Positions 11,807 to 23,820 of a stretch of 64,000 nucleotides of DNA are shown here, in pieces. Position numbers and translations under genes: made by a program. The DNA lies in the NCBI GenBank assembly GCA_015680685.1, contig MNCI01029312.1:56792-120791 (forward strand), given 5' to 3'. The first letter of the stretch is position 1, and each line of letters starts with the position of its first letter. The notes below the pieces were generated by a model. It saw only the letters and a list, made by a program, of their open reading frames with translations, had not been told where the DNA came from and ran no database searches. Origin of the DNA: Gnetum montanum (lineage: Eukaryota; Streptophyta; Gnetopsida; Gnetales; Gnetaceae).

Positions 11807-14800
11807 ATGATGAAGAAGGTGGCTTCTACAAGGATTCCTACATTGGAGGATGTAGATGCCACTACCTAGAGCTTAGCACATCTACATCATCCAAGGATTG
11901 AAGAGGGCTCCACCACCATTTTTCCAAGGTGCATGTTTCTTACTAGTTTTTCCACTTTTCCATGTATTCTATTTTTTGGGGTTTTGTTCCGTTTCTCAAA
12001 TCTAGTCCTATATATTTGTTATTTTGGAATTTTGTAAAAATAACACCATAGATATAAGCCATATTTATTCATTATTGGTGGTACTTGGGCTTTGGGTTCT
12101 GGTTATGTTGGAGTTTAAATGCTTTTCCCACCATTTTCATGGGTTTTTTTTCACCCAAAAAAGCAATGCCACTTTAGATTTTTTTTCTAAAGAAATGGCT
12201 AGGTCTTTGAATTTTATAAGGCTATGGGGTTATTTTATATCATTTTTTGGTCAATGTAATTTTTATAACACTTGATTTTTCTTTATGAAAAATTTTCTAT
12301 GGTTGTTTCCATTAAGTTGTGTCATGTGGATTTTCTATCCTATAGTCATTTTTCATCTAAGTTATATAATTTTTGTAGACTAAATGGTTAAGAAATTTTA
12401 AAATTCATGTTATGAGATTGTATTTTATGATTCAAGGATTCCAATGAATCTTAAATCATTGAATTTGGATAAATAGTTTGACTCTAATGATCATCTTCAT
12501 CGGCTTGTGCAAAAATGGGTTTTAACGTGACGACTATGATTAAGATATTTTGGTAATTTTTCCTGAAAATATGGTTAATACTTTTTATGGTTTCTTATAT
12601 GGGGTTGTAGTTCATTATTTTGTAATTCCAAAAACTATGGAATAATTGAATTTCTTTAAGAGGTTAATTTTTTATGGCTATTTCCATTTGGTCACATGAA
12701 ATCATGGTTATAAGGCTATAATGCATTTACCCCTATGAAGATGAACGTTGAGATTGTAAAAGAAAGTTTTCTTCAATGTCCCATGATCTTCAAGATAGTT
12801 TGGCATGTTGGAAAGGCATCTGAAGTAATTTGATTTAAAATAAAAAAAATTTCATATTTTTTTTAGTTGTTTTCCTATGGTTATTTTGGTGTAAAGAGTA
12901 ACTTTTGGTGAATCTTGGTTGTAGACTTATGTTGTATTTTGGATTTTTTTTTCTAAGTGTTGTTTACTACATTGTAGAGGCTAAAACAATTGGTATAATG
13001 ATTGTAATGTCATCTTGTTATTATTTTAATGTATTTTACTTTGATATTTGGCTTTGCCCACATTGTTACAATAGTTGTGTTTGGATGTTACAGGGCCTTC
13101 TTGAAGGTCATTTTGGTGGTCATAGAGATGGTGGGGCTTTTATAGTGCATCTACCTCTCTAGGTCTAACTCTCTAGTTTTATATATAGAGTGTGATTGTA
13201 GCGGGATATGTTTTAGGCTAATAGCCAAAGAATTCCTTTCCTATCTTCTATAGAATTTCAGTGTGATGGTTTGATTACACTTGACATTTGAGGTTGTAGC
13301 AGTGATCATAGAGACCATTATGCCTGGGTCCTCTAGCTGAACTTTCAAGTTCATAATGGATGAACCTGATGCTTGCATTGGGGGGGGGGGGGGGGGGTGA
13401 GTAATGATGGAACTACCTCTATGGATTCTCACAAATTGTTAACAATTTAGAAGATGCTTGAATTTAGTCAATATAACATGGAAAACACTTTCATTGTTGG
13501 CCACTTTGCTCATAAATTTTTCCAAAATCCTCTAGGCACTATTTATCACTTAGAGGGGTAAGTTAGATTGTCTTTGATTTTTGGTTGCTTTCTATCATTG
13601 TGTACTTAAGTTATGATTATTTTCGTTATGTCACTTGCCTACAGGTTTAGGATGGATGAGAAAGACTTAATCAAAGGTAAAAACCTCCTCCTCCTAGCGC
13701 AAATAGCTTTAAAGGTGTTTTATCAAAAGCCCAAACATGAGGCATGTAGTATTGGAATAGTTGGAGGGTGAATTTAAAGACAACATCAGACAACACCCTA
13801 AGGCTTATATGAGATGCCAAGGAAATGGAAAGATAAATGGGTGGTGGGTCAACCTATCCCTTGATGACTTAGAAGTAAACCTACCCCCTAGAGCTCCTAA
13901 GGTGCCTACATCAAATAGGTGAAGCAACTTTTTTTGTGTGTTGATTTTGGATTATTCATATGCTACCATTTTTCTAGTTAGTTTGGTTTTGGTTGTTTAA
14001 GTAGTAGTATTAGTTTTGTTTTAACTTAGATGCACCTATGCTAAGGCTAATGAACTATCATTCATTATCTTGCAAAGGTTGCTCCATCAACTGAAGTTCC
14101 AATTATCACTTCAAGACATGCTCAGAAGACCTTGATCCTCAAGTTTGCTGAGGTGGAATCCCAATAGAACTAGCTATTAGACAAGGCACCTAATGTTATA
14201 CATGTGAGGATTATTCACATGAACCTATTTGACCTTTTCATGGTCCCAGGTCCAATAGTTGCCATTGTAGAGATGTTGAACATCATTAACTTCTTTAGCC
14301 AAGGAGTCAAGAAGTTCATCACTTGTGTTCATGGTGTGATCATTATTTTGAAGGTTAGTGCACCCACATTTAGTGACATCTTTGGTGTTCCAAATGATGG
14401 CATATTAGTTATTACCAAAGTAGGGAGGGAGGTGGACCACCGAGAGGAAGTAGAAAAGTAGCTAAATGCTCATTGTGGTAGCAAGGGATATTCTCTAAAA
14501 TAGATCAAGTCATCGTTGATTAGAGACATGTATCCCTTGTTTAGATTTGGGGCATTTCCTAAGTTGTTGTTGTAGGAGAAAATCTTGGCCATGTAGTAAG
14601 TTTGGGTCATGAAGTAGGTACTTACTGAGGGTGCTCAATTCAACTAGGCTGCAAACTTAGTTTCTAGGCTATAGTGGAAGATTCAAAAGCTTCATAACAA
14701 CCTCACCACAAAGTGCCATGTGTACTTTGCACTTTTCATAGCTTATTTATGGAGGTTTACAGAGTTCCTAGTGGTGAGGAAGGGTGGATGATGGGTTATC

Positions 14801-16818
14801 CAAGATCCATCCCAACTCACCAAACGTTTGGTGAAGCTCCTCACTCTAACCATGCAGGCCTAGGACTTGCCAGAAGTTGTGGTGAATCAATGTCTATGAC
14901 TACTAAGGGGATTAGTGGTAGATGTTGTGTATCCCTTGATAGTAAAAGGACTAAACCTCTCATAGTACCAACTAGCACCAAGAAGGCTTGACAGTTACAT
15001 AAAGAGGCTGAGGGGATAGCTAGGATCAAGCTTAAGAGGCCCTTGGTGGATGAGACAACACCAATGATTAAGGAGCCTTTTCCAAAGAAACTAATCATCA
15101 AGCTTAGAGGAGTGTAGCATGCTATTAGAGGTATGTTCTTATTAATTTCTTTTAAGGTTATGGTTTTAAGTTGGTGTAGCTAATTGATGGTATTGTAAAA
15201 TGTGTTAACTTACCTTATGTTTCATGGTTGGTACCTTTGTAGGTAAGCAACAAGAACAAGAGGCCCTTGAAGTGGCAACAATAGCTATAGAAGAGCAAAG
15301 GTATCAAGAAGAGGAGGAGTTGTAACATTGAGAAGAAGAGATATTGAAGCATTATGAGGATGAGGCATTGCAAAATGAGGGCTTACCCCTTATTTTTCCT
15401 ATGGGCCACTTTGATGCCATGCTAGAGCATCCACAACTGAGTGAACCTCCTATTTTCATATTAGAGGATCCCTTAGGTACTTATGATCTTTTATTTTAAG
15501 TGTTGTATATGTTGTCTTTCATTGATTCATGTCTATCTTTGGCTATGGTTGTTGGTTTCTTACTACACTTATTATAGCCCAAGAGCTGTAGGTAGAAGCT
15601 TCCACTTCTACCTTTAGCATGTAACCATGGGTAGAAATCCCTAATGAACTTGAATTTATGTAGGGTGTAGCTAAAGATATGATCAGCCAATTACAATAGA
15701 TAGCTCTTGAGATTGGTAAGAATTTTAGCTTATTTTTCCTTTATTGTTTTTACATTTTTTTTCTCTTATCAATTTCCATGGTTATGTAGTTTTTGTTACT
15801 AAATGGTTTATTTGTTGGATGTTGTTTTATGTTGATTAAAATGCCTAAAATAAGATGGGATCTTGACAAGCTAGTGAATGTTAATGTATATCTTCCCTTA
15901 CCTTCTGATTTAGAGAATGTCCCATGTGAGCTATATGAAGGTGCCATTGAATGTGCATTCTCATCTGCTAAGTCCTTGTGGGAATGTAGATGCTTCAAAA
16001 ATTTCCTATTGGAACAAGTTGTAGCATTGAGGAATGAGAATAAAAAGATGAAAGAGGAGGTGATAGACCTCAAGGACCACAACGACTTCATAGAGGCCCA
16101 AGTATCCAACTGAGACTACTTATGCACCAAGGAGATAACTTGGGCTTGATGCTGGAATGAAATCCAAGGCAAGGTTACCCTTTCCAAGCATATAGCAAAA
16201 TAAAAGCTCCAAATCAATCTCATAAACTACAAGGCTAGTGAGTGGAAAGATTACTATGCTTAGGTCCTTGAGTGGGGTTGTACACAAAAGGACAACAAAA
16301 GGATGTACAAAGCCAAGGGGGATGCCTACCTCAAGTGGCTATAGGAGGAGTTTATAGAGCAATGGAAGATATAACTATTCATAATGTGCATCAATGTGAA
16401 TGAATTCTATAAAATGTTTGTGAAGAATGTGGTTGTAGTCAACTCCTCCAGTTGTTAGATCACAACTACCTCAGGGAAAGTAACTACCACCATGCACCCC
16501 CCACATGGAGTGATGTTGACCAAACTAACATCCTTACAAGTATTAATCTTAGAGATGTAGACTAGGTTAACATGTCTAAAGATGAACTTCTCCACCTTCT
16601 AGAGACTGGTCTTCAAAACTTTCCCATAGAACATGAAGCTCCTGAACCATCTTAGGTTTGCTTGTTTTAGCTTTGGTTTTAAGTTATTTATTTTGTCTTG
16701 ATGTACGTTGGTTACTAATTATTTTTGTATTATCATGTCATAGGCACCAAATGATGATAGTGGCCCAAGTGATGAAGGGGGAGATGATCCCCCACCACTT
16801 CCTACGAATGCTACTTAG
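11807..16818 (+). pseudogene. Antisense multi-exon gene of element A (unknown protein, decayed)
   Basis: This gene lies on the strand opposite to A's own gag and protease. By comparison with the copy in B the exons are about 11807-11928, 13093 onward, to 13557 (block QYNMENTFIVGHFAHKFFQN), 13645-13918, 14078-15130, 15243-15476, 15578-15715, about 15841-16655 and 16744-16818. Most borders still have AG acceptors and GT donors. The long fifth exon contains TLILKFAEVE, VEMLNIINFFS and DIFGVPNDG, each with a counterpart in B. The eighth has a heptad-like, probably coiled-coil stretch (FLLEQVVALRNENKKMKEEV). The last ends GPSDEGGDDPP before a stop. Several stops and frameshifts show it is dead. 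Function is unknown. It recalls plant mobile-domain or 'putative plant transposon protein' families carried by Ty3/gypsy elements, but I cannot confirm that. Confidence 0.65.
13380..13397. repeat. Poly-G run of 18
   Basis: Eighteen consecutive G lie within the antisense gene region of A, in DNA that is otherwise AT-rich. It may be a slippage tract. Its length could be a sequencing or assembly artefact. Confidence 0.85.
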
Positions 16819-17690
16819 TTCCATCAATTGCCTCTTAGTTTCAGCTATTTTGATTTCATGTTGATGATGCTAAATGACTAGTGTTAGCCAATAAAGTTTA
16901 TTATTTGAACGTTTTATTACTTGAACATTATCGCCACATTATGTGGCCATGGTTATGATGTTGTGGATGTTTTAATTTTAAATTTTAGTTTTAACTCCGA
17001 TTATAATGTTCTAGCATTAGGGTTTTTCTTATTTTATCATTCTAGATTGTAATCTATGTCTAAAGGCTACGTTGGCTAAACTTGTTTTTCATGCAATAGA
17101 AGGTTAGAATAGTTATGGAACAAAGTGGTAAACTAAAGAGAAAAATGAGATATAAGGTTGTTTGCTAGTTTTAGGCCATGGTAAGCCATGTGGTATTCGC
17201 CAATTTTAGGCCATGGCAAGTTGTGTGGTATTTGCTAGTTTAAGGCCATGGACAATCGTGTGGTATATATAAATGAAAATGTATGTTTTTTTTGGTTATT
17301 TTACATTTTATAAATTTTTATGGATTTTTCAATTTTAAAATTTTTATGATATTTTTGGACTTTTTGAGCAAAAAGAAAAAGGCTTTAAAAGTAAAAGAAT
17401 GTAAAACAAAGGTAAAATTTAAGCTATAGAAAAATAAAGAATTCATTGTAAAGGAAAATGAGGTAACAAAAAAAATAAGTAATGTATAAACTAGGCTATC
17501 AGGCTATGAGTACATATAGTTATAGTGTCATAACCACATAGGGTATAATAAGGATTAAGAACATATATTACTTGTGTAGGTGTTTCCTAATCTTTAAGAG
17601 ATAGGAAAATGTGTATGGTCTATTTTTCATTAGTTTATATTCTCCATCTCATTCATTGACAATGTTGAAGGGGAGCTCTCCTCATAGCTC
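16819..17690. other. Non-coding region between the antisense gene and protease of A, with minisatellite
   Basis: The two genes of A converge here: the antisense gene ends at 16818 (+) and the protease ends near 17700 (-). Three or four minisatellite units (GCTAGTTTTAGGCCATGGTAA and variants) lie at about 17160-17280. The rest is AT-rich with no visible gene. In B this interval is almost completely deleted. Confidence 0.5.
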
Positions 17691-17699
17691 ATTGATGGA

Positions 17700-18530
17700 A
17701 TCATCATTGTTTACTTCAGCCTCTTTTACTCTATCACTCCTAACAATTTTGTGGAAAATAGTTGGAGTTTCTTCTTAAAACTCCACTTTGAACCATTGTT
17801 TCATATTAATGTTGTTAACAACTAAAGGGGTCACACTATCACTATGGATAATTATTTTAGCTCCCTCGTAAGGTAGGTGGATTTCTTGGTAAATAGGTGA
17901 AGACATAGGCTGTAATTGGGCTAGCCAAGGTCTTCCCAGGATGAGGTTGAATTTTGGTGTTTCTTCTAACACCAAGAAATCTTCCATTGTATGGAATTAC
18001 TTCCTTGACACAAATTTAGATAAATGGAGCCTTTGATTGCAACCTATGATTCGTTAAAGGATTTAAAGTTGACATATGTTACATCTGAATAGTTAGGCCC
18101 AATCATTAAATGATGGTGTATGGTATGGCATTGGTTGCCACCCTATCATCTACATGTACCCTATGTACTTTATATTGTACAACCCATATGGTTATAAAGA
18201 GAGATGCCTTGCTTACTTCATCATTTTGGGTGTTTGTCTTGATTTCACTATCGAAAAATACTAATGATGTTAACTTCTATTCCTTGGGTAAACAGGGTAC
18301 CATGACTACATGGATAGACTCTACATTAGTGGGGATGTCCTTGCTAATAAGAATGGAGGTCAACATCTTAATTAGTGCTTCATGGTGGGCAGCAAAAGTG
18401 ATGACTAGGTCATACAAGCTCAGAGTTGTGTTTTGTTGCTTGAGTGATTTCTTGAGCTATTCCATTGCCTTAAGTATTTGTTATTGATTGTTGATTTGTT
18501 GTTTGCGACTTCCTCCATACACCCCAAAAT
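17700..18530 (-). pseudogene. Retrotransposon aspartic protease of element A (decayed)
   Basis: On the - strand the region encodes VHRVHVDDRVATN (near 18160) and, after interruptions, FNLILGRPWLAQLQP (near 17930) and IYQEIHLPYEGAKIII. These match the active-site region and the ILGRPWL flap of Ty3/gypsy proteases, which mature the gag-pol proteins. In the intact-looking copies in C and N the active-site block reads VDDGVA. Here the Gly is Arg (a G-to-A change), and stop codons separate the two halves, so the enzyme is inactive. Confidence 0.7.
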
Positions 18531-20285
18531 GTGAACTTCATGCTTAGGTTGTTGTTGTGGCCTAACCTCCTTCTTTTCTCCTTTGAGTTTTGGTGACTCT
18601 CATGGTTTACCTATTGAAGAAGCCTAGGTTGTAAAAGTTATGGGAATAGATGAAATGGAAGTGGGCTTCAATGGGTCCAATTCCATCCTTGACTTGGTCT
18701 ACTTATCAATGTTATTCTTGGATTTTGGCATAGCATTCTTCCATTGCTTTTTTGGGATTTCTTATTATCCCTAGTTGGTTACACAAAAGAAGATGTTGCA
18801 TTGGTCACCATGGGAGGTTGTTGCTCTATTGTTGGGATAGGTTATGTTGTAGAGGGCTAGGGAACCCTAATGAAAAAAGGCTTCTTAGAAGAAATTCATG
18901 ATGATACCCTTACAAAAAAAGGGGCTCTTGAGCTAGTAGAAGCTGAAGAGTTCCTTTTGTTATGAGGGGGTATCCAAATCATGAGTGGTTCCCTCACAAG
19001 CATCTAATCGTCATTAACATTGAACGTTGACATAATGTATGAACTATTGTTGGCATTCAATGGGTCATTATATACATCCATCAATTGGTTTTGAGGCTTA
19101 ACTAGTTTTGAAGTATCTAATACTAGTTCACCCTTTTTGATCATCCTTTGCAGGTCATCTTTAAGTGCAAGGAAAAAATTGGTATCATGACTTGGCAACT
19201 AATGGTAATGGTAGAAGTAGTCAAGCTTAAAATATTTGGGCACTAGAGGATCATCCTTAGTGTCTCAAGTGGGGTCCTTTGCTATTTTGCATAACCTATC
19301 ATGCCTCTTATAGGAAATATCAGTCATTTAATTGTATTGAATTCTACCGCTCTTCAATAGTTGGTCTAGAAGCTTTAATGGCTTGAAGGGTACCTTAGTA
19401 TATTTTGATTGGTCTTTCTACGTAAAGTTAGACCTAGATGTAGTTGATGCAATGGCCCTCAAGGTAGAGGGTTGATTGTTATTGTTGGCAACAGGGTTCT
19501 TGGATTGGTTAGTCTTTGGCCTTTGGTCAGTTGGTTTACTCTCCTTAAGCACAGTTGCTATTGCTACATTATTTTTCCTACCCTTCTCTTTGTCTTTATG
19601 TGCATGTTGATTTTTATATGCCATGTAGGTAGGATCATGAATGGCTTCTATAGCATATTGTATATTCGTAGTCTGGGAAAAGACATAACTAAGAGGCCAT
19701 GAATCAAGTTAATATAATGTTAATTTTATGAAGTTGTTACTCATCCCCTTGAAGATAGCTAATAGATGTGTTTCAGCTATTTGCTCTAGTATCTTGTTAA
19801 GTAGAGTGTTTTATGGTTGGATGAGCTTCTACACTAATCCAAGGGATCCTTGCTTGACCTTCATTAGTTGGTCAAGTGTGGTATAGCATATTGTATATTC
19901 GTATTGTATATTCGTAGTCTAGGAAAAGACTTGACTAAGAGGCCATGACTTGACTGGCTTCTATAGCATATTGTATATTCGTAGTCTGGGAAAAGACTTG
20001 ACTAAGAGGCCATGAATCAAGTTAATATAATGTTAAGTTTATGAAGTTGTTACTCATCCCCTTGAAGATAGCTAACAGATGTGTTTCAGCTATTTGCTCT
20101 AGTATCTTGTTAAGTAGAGTGTTTTATGGTTGGATGAGCTTCTACACTAATCCAAGAAATCCTTGCTTGACCTTCATTAGTTGGTCAACTATGGTATCAG
20201 GTTTCAACTTGTAGTTGAAATGATTAATGAATTGCAAAATTAGTTTGTCCAAAGAGGATATAGATCCTCTTGGCAAGGCATGGTA
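18531..20285 (-). pseudogene. Gag, C-terminal two thirds, of element A (split by B)
   Basis: On the - strand this region begins at the insertion site of B with YHALPRGSISSLDKLILQF, the core of the retrotransposon gag (capsid) domain, and continues KPDTIVDQLMKVKQG. Further down are YKNQHAHKDKEKGRKN (near 19620) and a degenerate zinc-knuckle area ending in LALKDDLQRMIKKGELVLD (near 19150). The first part of the same gag gene lies at 59412 and above, where it stops inside the motif that resumes here. Stops and a tandem duplication (19643-20195) disrupt the frame. Confidence 0.7.
19643..20195. repeat. Recent tandem duplication inside gag of A
   Basis: The segment 19643-19882 is repeated at 19956-20195 with only a few differences, an offset of 313 bp. 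A third, partial copy of its beginning lies between them (about 19882-19955). The near-identity contrasts with the heavy decay all around, so the duplication is much younger than the element. Confidence 0.85.
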
Positions 20286-20290
20286 GCAAT
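20286..20290. repeat. Target-site duplication of element B, left copy (GCAAT)
   Basis: GCAAT precedes the LTR start TGTAGTGACC. CCAAT follows the other LTR at 59407-59411, one mismatch in five. Taking out B and one copy lets the gag frame of A run on through the conserved W-Y motif of the capsid domain, which supports the site independently. Confidence 0.75.
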
Positions 20291-21800
20291 TGTAGTGACC
20301 AAAAACCTTATTCACTAGAAAATAAAAGATCCTCAATGTAGTAGTTCCTCAGCCCATGAATCCCTAGGTCTTTCACAAAAAAATGGGATTGGAGGCATCT
20401 TGGCCAATCCAATAGATCAACTAGGCACTTAGGAAATGAAAGGCATGATGAATGAAATGCAAAAATGATAGTAGATTTGAACAATGCATAGATAACAAAC
20501 AAATGTATTTTGTACAGAAACCCAAAACTTAACATTTTATTAAGAAAAAAATAAAGAATAAGTTAGAGAAATGTGTACAAATGGTGCCTAAATGAGTAGC
20601 CAAGTGGGGTTCTCTGGTGTAGGAGTTCAAACCCATTGTAGTTGATGTAATCTACCCTACAATTTTGGTGCTAAGCCACTTCTGATTCTTTCAAACATTC
20701 CTCAAATGTAACCTTAGATTTGCAACATTGGCTATGGTGAGGGTTGAGAAATGTGAAAAGTCTAAGTTGCCCTAATGCTCTATGCTGGAAGTTGGGAATT
20801 TTGAACGTGTAGCATGGAGCTTGAAAATTTGCAAATCCCAAAGGTGGTTATGAGGCCACAAGGTGGCTACATTGGGTTTGAGAGAATACAAGTGTGGAAA
20901 CTTGTAAAAATTCATGAGTGCTTGAGAATGACCAAGTGTAGAATTGTGAACAATTTTGTGTGGAAAAGTGTATGTATGCCAATGGTCTCAAATTGCAAAA
21001 GTGTGGAACTACAAAAAGTGTTGAACCTGTAAATAGTGTTTGAGGTTGGCTTTTATAGGCTCTTTGAGCCATGAATGGCATTGCAAAATGGCTACAAATT
21101 GGCTACCAAATTTAGGTGAGATGGGTGCCAAAATCTAGGGGGTTAATATACATAGTAAGTGCTTCCTACCATGGCCATTTTGTTTACTATAAATAGTAAT
21201 TGGGACACACCTTCCACACTAGAGATGAATCTTCCATGTTAAGCTTTCCACCATGGTTCCTGTTGTGGATGGTCAATGTTGAAGTACATGAAGTGATGAA
21301 TTTTAGATTTAGTGGCTTCCATGTTGGGGGATGCATTTTTTAATGCTAGGGATGAAGATTCCACACTGGGGAGAGACTTCCATGTTGAGAGGGAAAGGTT
21401 TTCAAGCTATGCATGTGGTCTCCACACTGAAAGGAGAAATTTTTCAAAACCTCCATCCTTCCATGGTAGGGATAGGTGACATTAAACCCTTGCATGTGTT
21501 TCTAGCATAGAAAAGTGTATACCCTTCATAAGACCCATTAAATTTTCTTTTTGGCATTCCAAAAGGCATTTTGACCTTCCTAGGCCCAAATTTAAACACT
21601 AGGTAAACATTTTCACTTGGGGAGTAAGGATTTAACCACTTTTGAGGTATCTTTTAGCCCCAAAAATATCAAGTATGTAAACTTTTCCATTGTGGGTTAT
21701 AATCTTTACATTTACAATGAAGTTTTGCCTCAGGTTTTCATGGGGAAAAAGTTACATGATGAAAATTTGACCATAAGATGCAAGTTTATGTGGTGTTTCA
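20291..21800 (-). repeat. 3' LTR of element B
   Basis: This aligns end to end with 57886-59406. It starts TGTAGTGACC and ends GGTGTTTCA in + orientation. A polypurine tract on its right marks it as the 3' LTR. It contains repeated words around TTCCAYGYTRGGGATGAA (21190-21500), the same word that dominates B's internal hairpin array, and the near-palindrome TTTACTATAAATAGTAA at about 21183. Confidence 0.85.
21051..21058 (-). promoter_or_regulatory. Candidate TATA box in the 3' LTR of B
   Basis: The - strand reads GCCTATAAAAGCC. The matching site in the 5' LTR is at about 58655-58662 (CCTATAAAATTC). The position is similar in both copies. Confidence 0.45.
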
Positions 21801-21816
21801 ATGGTCTTTTTTTGTT
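21801..21816 (-). other. Polypurine tract of B
   Basis: The - strand reads ACAAAAAAAGACCAT directly before the LTR start TGAAACACC. It matches the tract position in A, C and N. Confidence 0.6.
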
Positions 21817-22050
21817 GGTGTCTAAAGGATTGACCTAAGGGACACCAATAAAGAATACAAAACACCACTAAATATTATAATGCTATAATGCATACAAGCC
21901 ACATGAAAATATAGCTATCCAAGTTATCAAAGTTGCTAATTTAAGGCCATGGTATACAATGGTACTAGTTAAAGGCCCTGGTAGGTTGTGTTGTTAATTT
22001 AAGATCATAGTGGACCATTGAAAGTAGGCTTGTTTATTAATGATCATTAG
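21817..22050. other. 3' untranslated region of B, with minisatellite units
   Basis: Short non-coding stretch between the integrase stop and the polypurine tract. It contains shared-minisatellite units at about 21945-22030 (AATTTAAGGCCATGGTA and variants). Confidence 0.5.
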
Positions 22051-22345
22051 CTACATGTAGTATGTATTTAGATAGGAATGATTGATTGGATTTCCTAGCT
22101 GATTTCTATTCATGTTGGATATTTTGAATGCACCATTTTTGTAGGCTCTAGTGACAAGGAAGGATCTTTCTCATTTGAATGAGAATTTGTCCACATGTTC
22201 GTGAATGGCTTTGAGGACTAGGTCACCCTCCTTGATCTTGAGCATGATCATGTTATAATAATGCTATTACTTTTACCTCTCTTGAAAATTCTTGAGGTGA
22301 GTAAGTGTTTGCATATGCCACTCCTCCACTGAATCCAGGGCTACC
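22051..22345 (-). pseudogene. Integrase C-terminus of element B (third segment of the split pol)
   Basis: On the - strand the segment encodes a typical integrase tail: EEWHMQTLTHLKNFQER, then IKEGDLVLKAIHEHVDKFS, RAYKNGAFKI and NHSYLNTYYM before a stop at 22051-22053. The DLVLK and SYL..YY motifs are standard for Ty3/gypsy integrases, where this part binds DNA and follows the catalytic core. The core is at 33054-33944. The two were separated by insertion of element C, and the flanking CTACC duplication marks the break. Confidence 0.8.
22341..22345. repeat. Target-site duplication of element C, left copy (CTACC)
   Basis: CTACC directly precedes the LTR start TATAGCAATC and is repeated exactly at 33054-33058 after the other LTR. 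Confidence 0.85.
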
Positions 22346-23801
22346 TATAGCAATCAAAAACATTGATGGCTAGAACACCAAGGTGTTTGCTGGTGCACAA
22401 CCTCGACCCTACCTCTACACAAGGGCCTTGTTGGAAAATAGAGGTGGAGTACCTTAGATGATCTTTTCGATCAAATGGGGACATTTTTAGCTACAACTAG
22501 GGTATTGGGTGCAACTGGGGGTGGTGTGGTTAGTTGAAAATACAAATGCAAACAATGCAAAATGGTGCTAAGTGTCAAAGAAGTGTTTCATGGTGCTAAT
22601 TATAGAGCATAGCCACAGAATGGGGGCAAACATATCTAAGGGTTTCGATTGAAACGAGGGTGTCAACCCATGGAAACTACCACTCAAGCATAGTACAACA
22701 TGACCATGTGTGAAAAAAATGTAGAAACAATGTAAGAAAATGCTAGAAACGGGAGAGAGAAATGGAACACCACCCAAAATGGGAGTATAGTTAACTTCAA
22801 ACGGGTCTTAGAAGGCACCCAGTGTACAATAGCCATAGTGGAAGCATATTCATAGTCTCAATGGTGTCGGGCCATGAAGTTTGATGCTCACTGTGATGAA
22901 CCATGCTTGCTAGGTTGGCCACCACGGTGTACTATGTGATGTTCCACAAGGCTACAATGGGGCTACAGTGTACTATGTAGTGTAGAGCTGCAATGGGGTT
23001 GTAGTGTATCATGTAGTGTAGGGCTACAATGGGACCACAGTGTACCATGTGGTGTAGGGCTACAATAGGATTGCAATGTATCGTGCAGTGCAATTATGCC
23101 TTTCTACTAGTGTGGTATGCTCTAGGTCTCATTTTCCACGGATCTAAGTGCTAAGATGCCAGATGCAAAATGAAAGTGCCAACTGCCAACCCCTCAAACA
23201 TTCGGGGTCCAATGGTATTTATAGGGCTAGGATTAGCCCAAAGTATGGATCGGGTGACACATGGTAGTGCAGTAGGTGGGACTATGAGAAAAATTCAAAA
23301 AAGTTTCTAAGTCTAGAGGTGACTAGAAAAATTTTAAAAAATTTTCTAACTCTAGTTACTATGCTTCCTATGCTCTAGAGCATAGTCTCAATAGTTAGAA
23401 ATTTTTTTGCAAAATTGTTATTCCATGGTGGCTACACTAGCTATGCTCTAAAGCATAGTAAGGGCAATGGAAGCATAGCACAACACTTAGAAAAAATTTT
23501 GCAGCTTGTGTCATCATTCTAACACTTAGAAAAAATCTTGCAAAATTGGCTCTAGGTGTGCTAGCTATGCTACTTATGCTTTAGATTGTAGTAGGGGCAA
23601 TGGGAGCATAGCACAACACTTAGAAAAATTTTGAAAATCTAGCAATTGGAGCTTACTACACTCTCCACAGGGCCAACTAAACTTTGGTATAGTAAAGAGC
23701 ATAGTCCCAGCACTTAGAAAAATTTGCAGAAAGTACCATCATTCTGACACTTAGCCAAATTTGTAGTCAAGAAGCGGTTGCCCAAGTTTTTGTGGTGTTT
23801 C
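22346..23801 (-). repeat. 3' LTR of element C
   Basis: This aligns with 31591-33053. Ends are TATAGCAATC (a mutated TG terminus) and GGTGTTTCA. The right-hand part (23280-23760) holds diverged repeats built from ACTTAGAAAAATTTTG and the 18-bp perfect palindrome CTATGCTCTAGAGCATAG (23368-23385). A run of GTGTACYATGTAGTGTAGGGCT units lies at about 22960-23100. Confidence 0.85.
23215..23225 (-). promoter_or_regulatory. Candidate TATA box in the 3' LTR of C
   Basis: The - strand reads CCCTATAAATACC. The same site occurs in the 5' LTR (about 32478-32486) and in both LTRs of N. Confidence 0.5.
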
Positions 23802-23820
23802 ATTGGTTCCTCTTTGTTGA
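23802..23820 (-). other. Polypurine tract of C
   Basis: The - strand reads AACAAAGAGGAACCAA directly before TGAAACACC. N has the same tract, and the 40 bp downstream, including GTTGACGTCTAYAGGAG, are also shared with N. Confidence 0.65.

Noticed and set aside
13241-13432. Proline-run protein on the - strand
   Set aside because: The prolines come from translating the poly-G run. The true coding direction here is +.
14713-15101. Two opposed open frames near 14.7-15.1 kb as separate genes
   Set aside because: The + strand part belongs to the long exon of the antisense gene, with blocks matching B. The - strand frame is its shadow.
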